Assembly (NCBI RefSeq): GCF_018143015.1
Contig: NC_054741.1
Location: forward strand, 41,258,510 to 41,322,509
Origin: Lytechinus variegatus
Taxonomy: Eukaryota; Echinodermata; Echinoidea; Temnopleuroida; Toxopneustidae
Length of the DNA: 64,000 nt
Reading direction: 5' to 3'
Both the position numbers and the translations under genes were made by a program. The first letter of the stretch is position 1; each line of letters starts with the position of its first letter. The notes beneath the pieces are model-generated. The model was not told where the DNA came from. It saw only the letters and a list, made by a program, of their open reading frames with translations, and searched no databases. Of the stretch, positions 58,744 through 64,000 are shown in pieces.

Positions 58744-59762
58744 CTTATTTGTCAAATTGCCAACTTGTCTACTATCATTTGGTTTACCATCAGTTTGTCC
58801 ACTATCCACATGGTCTCATTGGCAATTGTTCCACTCACTATTTGGTCTTATAACCAGTTGGTTCAATAGCCATTTAGTACATAAACCATTGGGTCTAATT
58901 GCAATTGATAAGTGTTAATTGGGCGAAATGAACTAAAAAAAATGGGTATTGGACCAAATGGTTTTTTACACCAAAGGGCTATTAGAAGAAATGTTGATGG
59001 ACGGAATGGGATTAGACTAAATGAGTGTAGACTGTGTCGTGATTTGAAAAGTTGGCAGTAGATGAATTGACAATTTACCCTAATAATTACCAACCTCCAG
59101 AAAAAAAGCAAACAAAACAAAAACGACAAAAATTTTAACAACCAATAATAATCATCATGCAATCTTTATTTTTATCATGTAATTTATGTCTGGTCAATTT
59201 TTTTATTTATTGTTTAGTTCATGATTTATAATTTATCGTTTATGTTTTACATCTTTTATGTACGGACATGTTGAAAAACAGCTTTGCGGTTGAAAGCAGG
59301 TACAAACAAACATACAATGCTTTATCAAATGTAAAACAAAGAGAGAATTTAAACTTTATTCTCGCTTACCTCACTTATTTTCATCTTGAACATTCATGGA
59401 GACCCTTACCTGAAAACCTGGGTAGCACATTTCTGTGGCAGCTATTTGTACAAATCCTTTCAATAAGAAGCACTACACTATGTCTAAAATTGGAGAAGGC
59501 AGTGCCAGGGTGATGTGATTAGATGGTCAAGATTTTAATAAGATGGGTTGGATGTCATATTTTGCATTCATTAAATAACAACAGCAAGATATGGAAATGT
59601 GGAATTTTTTCTCTCCTTTTTTTCTTCCTCTTTATTTTTCCCCTCCTTTCTCCCCTTTCTTACTATTTGCAAAATCATTGGGCACTTGCCCCCCCCTTCC
59701 CCCCTGGTAAGGGTAGAGGGGTATCCCTGCTTGCATTATACTTAATTGCAAAACATCTTTAC
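58744..59762. other. Intron sequence with TTTGGTC-rich fold-back
   Basis: 58744-59080 is rich in ATTTGGTC/GACCAAAT and CAATTGCC-type words in both orientations, suggesting a fold-back repeat. The rest is AT-rich, with a C run at 59689-59704 and no gene. Confidence 0.4.
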
Positions 59763-59971
59763 CTGTGCATTTCTCATGTAGAAGTGCCAGAGGAACATCA
59801 AACTCTTCATCTGATGAATCAGACTCCTGTAAATTCTGGGAATCCAACACAACCGCTGTGCAACGGAACTTTTTCATGGCATTATAACCTCTATTCCTTT
59901 CTTCAGATCCCTGGTCCATTGGAGCTGAGATGCCAGGACTAAGTTCTCCTTGCCTATTCGCTTCAATCTTA
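59763..59971 (-). CDS. Second coding exon
   Basis: 209 nt. Acceptor GATGTCTTAG and donor GTAAAG. Joining to the start exon gives SKIEANRQGELSPG.., then SDSSDEEFDVPLALLHEKC: an acidic, probably disordered linker. A second acceptor 26 nt upstream (CAATTTCAG, exon start 59997) has a better pyrimidine run but leads to a stop after about 40 codons. The downstream acceptor is therefore the productive one. Confidence 0.65.
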
Positions 59972-60421
59972 CTAAGACATCAAAGTCTTCATCTGATCTG
60001 AAATTGTTAGAAATTTATATTTCATTCACAATTATTTGACATTAATTAACACAAGCAGATGATTTTAAATATTCTGTTTATTCTGACTGACTTTTCTTAT
60101 AGTTTTCCGTGACAGATGGAAATAATTTTCTTCAAACTTTTTAAGATTATAATACTCTCTCTTTCTTGTTCTTTATTGGATTGGTAGTATTAAACTTTAT
60201 TAAACTTTTATCTCAATGACTCTAGGTTCAATACCTTTTCAAGAATGATTGAAATCGATTTTTGGATACAGTATCAAAATTAATTCAGTCCTATCCTTAC
60301 ATTAAAAAAATAGAGAAACAGCCTTTCAGCACTGATTTATGACCGTATCTATTAAGAAAACAATACAATTTGTCAAGATACTGTCTTCCTTAGCCATTGT
60401 CTTATTAAAGGAATAACTAAC
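59972..60421. other. First coding intron
   Basis: 450 bp, donor GTTAGT, AT-rich, no feature besides the alternative acceptor at 59998. Confidence 0.5.
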
Positions 60422-60501
60422 CTTGTTTGATTCTTGCTACTTTGCATATTCAATCCAGACATGTCGATTGCAGGAAAACTCTATTCGTCCAAGGGCATGA
60501 C
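60422..60501 (-). CDS. Exon with start codon (ATG at 60460-60462)
   Basis: Acceptor TTATTTTAG precedes and donor GTTAGT follows, so at least one untranslated exon must lie upstream. An in-frame ATG opens MSGLNMQSSKNQT and the exon leaves two bases (AG) for the next exon. No earlier ATG in this frame. Start choice rests on continuity with the next four exons. Confidence 0.65.
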
Positions 60502-61279
60502 CTAAAATAATGATACAGACAAAGAAGAAAATGTTGAGATTACATGTACACAATATTGCGTTTTCAATTTTTTACGTCTATAAAATTGACAAGTTGCTTT
60601 AATAATGAGAATCTATTCATCCTACTCTAGTTAATAGCTCAACCTGTGAGTAGGGGCAGTCATCTAAATCTGAATCTATAGATCAAAAAAAAAAACAGGC
60701 TCTCGAGTCTAAGGTAATCTATAGAGGTTTAGACCCCTATTTGTAACTTAATAAGTGACTAGGCCTATCCCACTCAGAAGGACACAACATTCAGAAAACT
60801 ATCAAATTATACTGTCCTAACTTAGCTATTTCTCAATATCAAAATCTCACAAAAACTAAAGTAACTATATCTCAGGAAATATTTTCCGTTTTCACTTTGA
60901 AAGCCTATGGTTAGGTGATTCAATTTTCGTTTCATGATCCATGTTAGACCAAAAAATCAGTCTATTTGGTCAGATCGGTGCTTCGCTGAGACTTCGTCTG
61001 GCTTCGTGGCAGATCCCCTCTCTCGATGTGTTGGAAGAGAAATGAAAAGAAACAGTGGATTTTTTTCAGTCTAGATCCATGTCTGCTTTTGGATGTGAAT
61101 AACTTTTATTGGGTGAAGATTAAAAATATATATTTAGACTCCAAACTGTTGTTAGGTGTACTCTCGATCAACATGTAGACCCCGACTCCCTGCTCTTTTC
61201 TCTGCACTGTAGAGTCTATCCCATATGTAGTCAGAAATCTTTTTACAGACATAATATATTATGTGCATGGTGTGATGAA
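60502..61279. other. Probable 5' intron or upstream DNA
   Basis: The acceptor at 60502-60503 implies an upstream exon, but I cannot identify it. GATCGGTGCTTCGCTGAGAC at 60973 is a more GC-rich patch. Confidence 0.35.
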
Positions 61280-61500
61280 GATGAACTTGCATAATACGGG
61301 ACTTTAGTTTTCTGTGACGTGCCATGTGGACGTACGAGATTAAGGAATTTTAGGAGCACTGCGCATGCGCGAAGTAATCTGTGACGAGCCTTCTCGGTCA
61401 CTGACCAAATCTGTGACTCGTATTTGAGGGTTTTGACGTTCGGTGTCATAGTGCTCGAACGAGCGCTAGTTCGTACATGATGACGTCATCCCAGCTTGGC
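61280..61500 (-). promoter_or_regulatory. Candidate promoter with NRF1 and CRE sites
   Basis: A GC-richer segment in AT-rich DNA has TGCGCATGCGCG at 61370-61381, a full NRF1 palindrome, and TGACGTCA at 61481-61488, a full CRE. It lies 0.8-1.0 kb upstream of the first recognised exon of the minus-strand gene. No TATA or transcription start can be fixed, and it could serve either strand. Confidence 0.4.
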
Positions 61501-62639
61501 AAAAATGAATGAAGCCGCATCAACACTCGAGTTTCGTTGATTCCGCAGGGCTGGTAAACTGCAAATTACTGCTTGTTACCAGCTTTCCATTACATTTAGT
61601 GTGTCCTGTTTTCAGACACTACATATCCGATAGGTAATTGATGTTTTATTTCCAAACAACCGTGTTTTTCGGCTTTTTGCGCAAGAGTGCAAATGTTGCA
61701 CCCACAGTCGCCCCACTGGTTCGTAGCGTGATGCTACACCTGATTCTCCGACCAAGCATCGGCCGCCAAGCATCGGCCCACGGCCCGCTCGCTATCACGC
61801 TGGCATATGCTGTGGCGTGGTACGGGTACGTCGACTTAAATCGAAAGTGTTTTCATCAATGTACGAACGTGATACTGAACGAGCGGTGTCACCACTTCCG
61901 GTGAACTAGGAATACGTTGCAGTCGCAGACAATCTAAAGCCCCTAATAAGTAGTCTAGTCGACCTAGCCTTTGACAGCAGCTCCAAAACATGAGTTAGGC
62001 CTTGCCCAGCTCCCAGACCAAGCCCTGAGCCTGAGGCTTGCCTAGGTCTGCTTAACTAAGTCTTGTACTTAGACCAAAAACTCTCCAATTTGTTCGCCAG
62101 CCTCTTATTTGAGCAGGCTTGGGTCTCCTCTAACTCTGCTCTCTTTTCTTAGAGGAGAGCTGACCGTGCCAAAATCAGAGGCAGATTGCCGAATTGGAGA
62201 CAGAATTTTGAGTCTAACAATACTAATAGGCCAAACGTTAAATCTAACCTTAATCTAGATTCGGACCATTCTAACTTTAACTACTTTAAGTTAAAATTCA
62301 TGTAAATCAGCACTTTCAAATCAAAATGTAACAAGATCTAAATATAAATCATAAACGTTTTGCATAAGTATGACGCTGAAATGTGCTATCTTCGGGAGAT
62401 CTGGAATTGACTTCAGGCTACATATTTGTACTTACAAAAAAATGAATAGGTGGGACACATACATTTTGAGTGGATGGAAAGTGTTATCATTGAGTTGAAT
62501 TTTCTGTACAGACTTCAATTTCTAATCAAATACAGTGGACTATCGCTGATCTTTTCATTAAGTTCTATTGATTTATTTGGTACAAAAAGAGATCATACTT
62601 ACCGCTTATCCTGTTTATGTGTTAATTCTTAAAAAAATA
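61501..62639. other. GC-rich patch then AT-rich intergenic DNA
   Basis: 61540-61930 is CpG-containing with an 88-codon plus-strand ORF (61638-61904) that has no recognised domain or splice support. The rest shows nothing. Confidence 0.35.
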
Positions 62640-62938
62640 CGGGTACCGCGGCCGGTTCGTGAAACAGCCGACATGCGATCATCCAAAAATTTCTGCTTTA
62701 AGAACAGTCTCGATTGTGCACTCTGAAGGAGGACAGTTCATGATACAGAAAAATCTCTTAATTCCAAAGTGGACGCTTTTTCATGATTGCAGTATTACGT
62801 AACCATACATTCCCATAGTCCCATCTTTTTACAGGAGGTAGGTAACTATGTGGACACTAAAAAAATGCAAAAAAAAAATGAAAATAATGTGGAATTTTGC
62901 CTAAGAGGACGGTTCGTGATGCGTGCGACGATATGTGA
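62640..62938. repeat. Dispersed repeat with GAGGACGGTTCGTG motif, copy 2
   Basis: Starts near GCGGCCGGTTCGTGAAACAG and ends GAGGACGGTTCGTGATGCG then CGACGATAT. The end is the inverse of the start of the repeat at 36417. Confidence 0.5.
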
Positions 62939-64000
62939 ATAATATAGAACTTTTATAAAAGAACAGCTTTACTTTATGAGTTGAGCCAAAGCTTAATCCT
63001 AGTATTATAGCTTTTATCCCCTGAGTATTCAGTATGGTGTTACTCATTAGTAGTTGATTGTTATGTACCACTGAACTCTAACAATATAGTTCACTGGTTT
63101 ATACTATACACAATGTTTACAGGTTCTCAACTTAAAGTGAAATGAATGAATATCTTACTCTTACACTATCTTTATAGACAAAAGCATTGAATTTTAGAGT
63201 TACACCATATACTACAAACATGACTATAGATATTGAAACCACTGTAAAATATTCAGTTAGTCACTGTATATTTATTAAAAATAAAATGCTTAATAGATTA
63301 GAGGAGGCTGCTGAAATGTTAATTTCTCTGTTTGAATAAATCATGTTGTATATTTGTGGTCAAGAGGTTAAATGAAATAGAAACAGAAACAGATCATTTG
63401 AAAATTCAAACAGAATGTGTGTTTTGATCACAGTAATTTTGCACCTTCGTCTTTTTACTAAGGTATTGGAATAGCCTGTATAATAGTTTGTAATTCTTCA
63501 AAACACACTTTGTTGATTCAAAGGTGCAATCTGAGTGTTGGAGGAGTATTTAGAGTATATTCCTGTCTGACTCTGACAATATCCTGGTGTCTACAGCATA
63601 GTGTAAGTGCTTTGAGGTGAATATACTACACATAATGGAATCATTGATCCTGATGGCTCACCAGGCTGTACATGTGATGTCTATTTCATACAAAGTTACG
63701 TAATCTTACCTTTATGCAACTTTCCTTTGGGTAAAATCAGAAATGTAGCAACTAGAAGTGAATGAGGATGATTATCTATTTTCTTCACCCATAGCATTTG
63801 CATTTGTCCTAATTCAGAAATACATGTATTTTTGGTAAACTAAAATAAGAAAAGGTTTAATTAGAATCTCATCTTAAAGCAGACACCTGAAGATTCTAAA
63901 TATCATTTTTCTATCATTTTACAGGGGAAGTATTACTCATCAAATAAATTACTTCCCTTTTCACAATAAAGATGAGGCTTGCAGAAATCAGCCTTCAAGA
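62939..64000. other. AT-rich intergenic DNA, no gene seen
   Basis: No domain-bearing ORF. A small hairpin GGGAAGTA..TTACTTCCC at about 63926-63959 follows an acceptor-like TTTTACAG; no further support. Confidence 0.4.

Larger units (their letters stand above)
49427..60501 (-). pseudogene. Five-exon gene of the SDGC-QNKN family (transposase-like), last exon degraded
   Basis: Five exons on the minus strand join with matching phases (2,1,1,1) and GT/AG borders. Seen: a start exon, three short linker exons, then a long exon with a Cys/His-rich module, an acidic 21-residue repeat, a basic segment and a large C-terminal domain. I recognise the C-terminal motifs (HINKFPRQESHYC; FYKRQLSNYNFTIYELAT; ELYSDGCVGQNKN; NHGQSEGDSMHSVIE) from a widespread invertebrate family annotated only as uncharacterized. 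Inferred: acidic residues after predicted strands and in a late helix fit an RNase H-like DDE transposase. Breaks: a 4-bp deletion, two in-frame TGA and at least two frameshifts. Assembly error is a less likely alternative. GC-rich DNA upstream (61280-61500) may be its promoter. Confidence 0.75.

Overview
The window is animal nuclear DNA, most likely from an echinoderm such as a sea urchin. It has spliced exons with GT/AG borders, long AT-rich introns, dense nested eukaryotic transposons, tRNA-derived SINEs, (ATT)n-tailed L2-type LINE ends, a DIRS-type retroelement and a Penelope-like fragment. I infer the clade from repeat families I recognise as typical of marine deuterostomes; no species can be named. 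There are no operons, Shine-Dalgarno sites, CRISPR arrays or convincing rRNA or tRNA genes.

Left part (1-33.4 kb) is almost entirely repeats. In order: a Harbinger-like element with a broken Myb/SANT ORF (562-1602); a triplicated 2.2-2.6 kb complex repeat (3071-9520); a DIRS-like retroelement (9815-15270) that split a DR1-bearing repeat cleanly in two; a Penelope-like GIY-YIG fragment (16118-16760); four copies of an AGGGACAG-ended element with 8-bp target duplications (18467-24000); and many tandem arrays and nested MITEs (22-33.4 kb). A recurring theme is that several arrays carry a textbook transcription-factor site in each unit: DR1 nuclear-receptor sites, a perfect estrogen response element, RFX X-boxes, YY1-like inverted pairs and CREs.

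Middle part (33.4-49.2 kb): one convincing plus-strand exon (33526-33654, phase 1-1, extracellular-looking), a second Harbinger-like copy, a 48-nt perfect-centre palindrome, a long polypyrimidine tract, AT-rich DNA, a 152-bp satellite with a 1,940-bp higher-order repeat (39.4-44.8 kb), another DR1 repeat and a hAT-type element with a second element nested in it.

Right part (49.4-60.5 kb) holds the main gene, on the minus strand. Five exons join in phase: start exon at 60422-60501, then 59763-59971, 58016-58123, 53313-53420, and a long last exon from 52157 to 49427. It encodes a Cys-rich N-terminal module, an acidic 21-residue tandem repeat and a domain with SDGCVGQNKN and NHGQSEGDSMHSVIE motifs. 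The spacing of acidic residues looks like a transposase-type RNase H fold, and the family is one I know only as 'uncharacterized' invertebrate proteins. The last exon has a 4-bp deletion, two in-frame TGA codons and at least two more frameshifts, so this copy looks dead although its upstream exons and splice sites are clean. A degenerate LINE (EN plus RT) sits in its fourth intron. A GC-rich stretch with NRF1 and CRE sites (61.28-61.5 kb) is a candidate promoter. The end of the window (63-64 kb) shows no recognisable gene.
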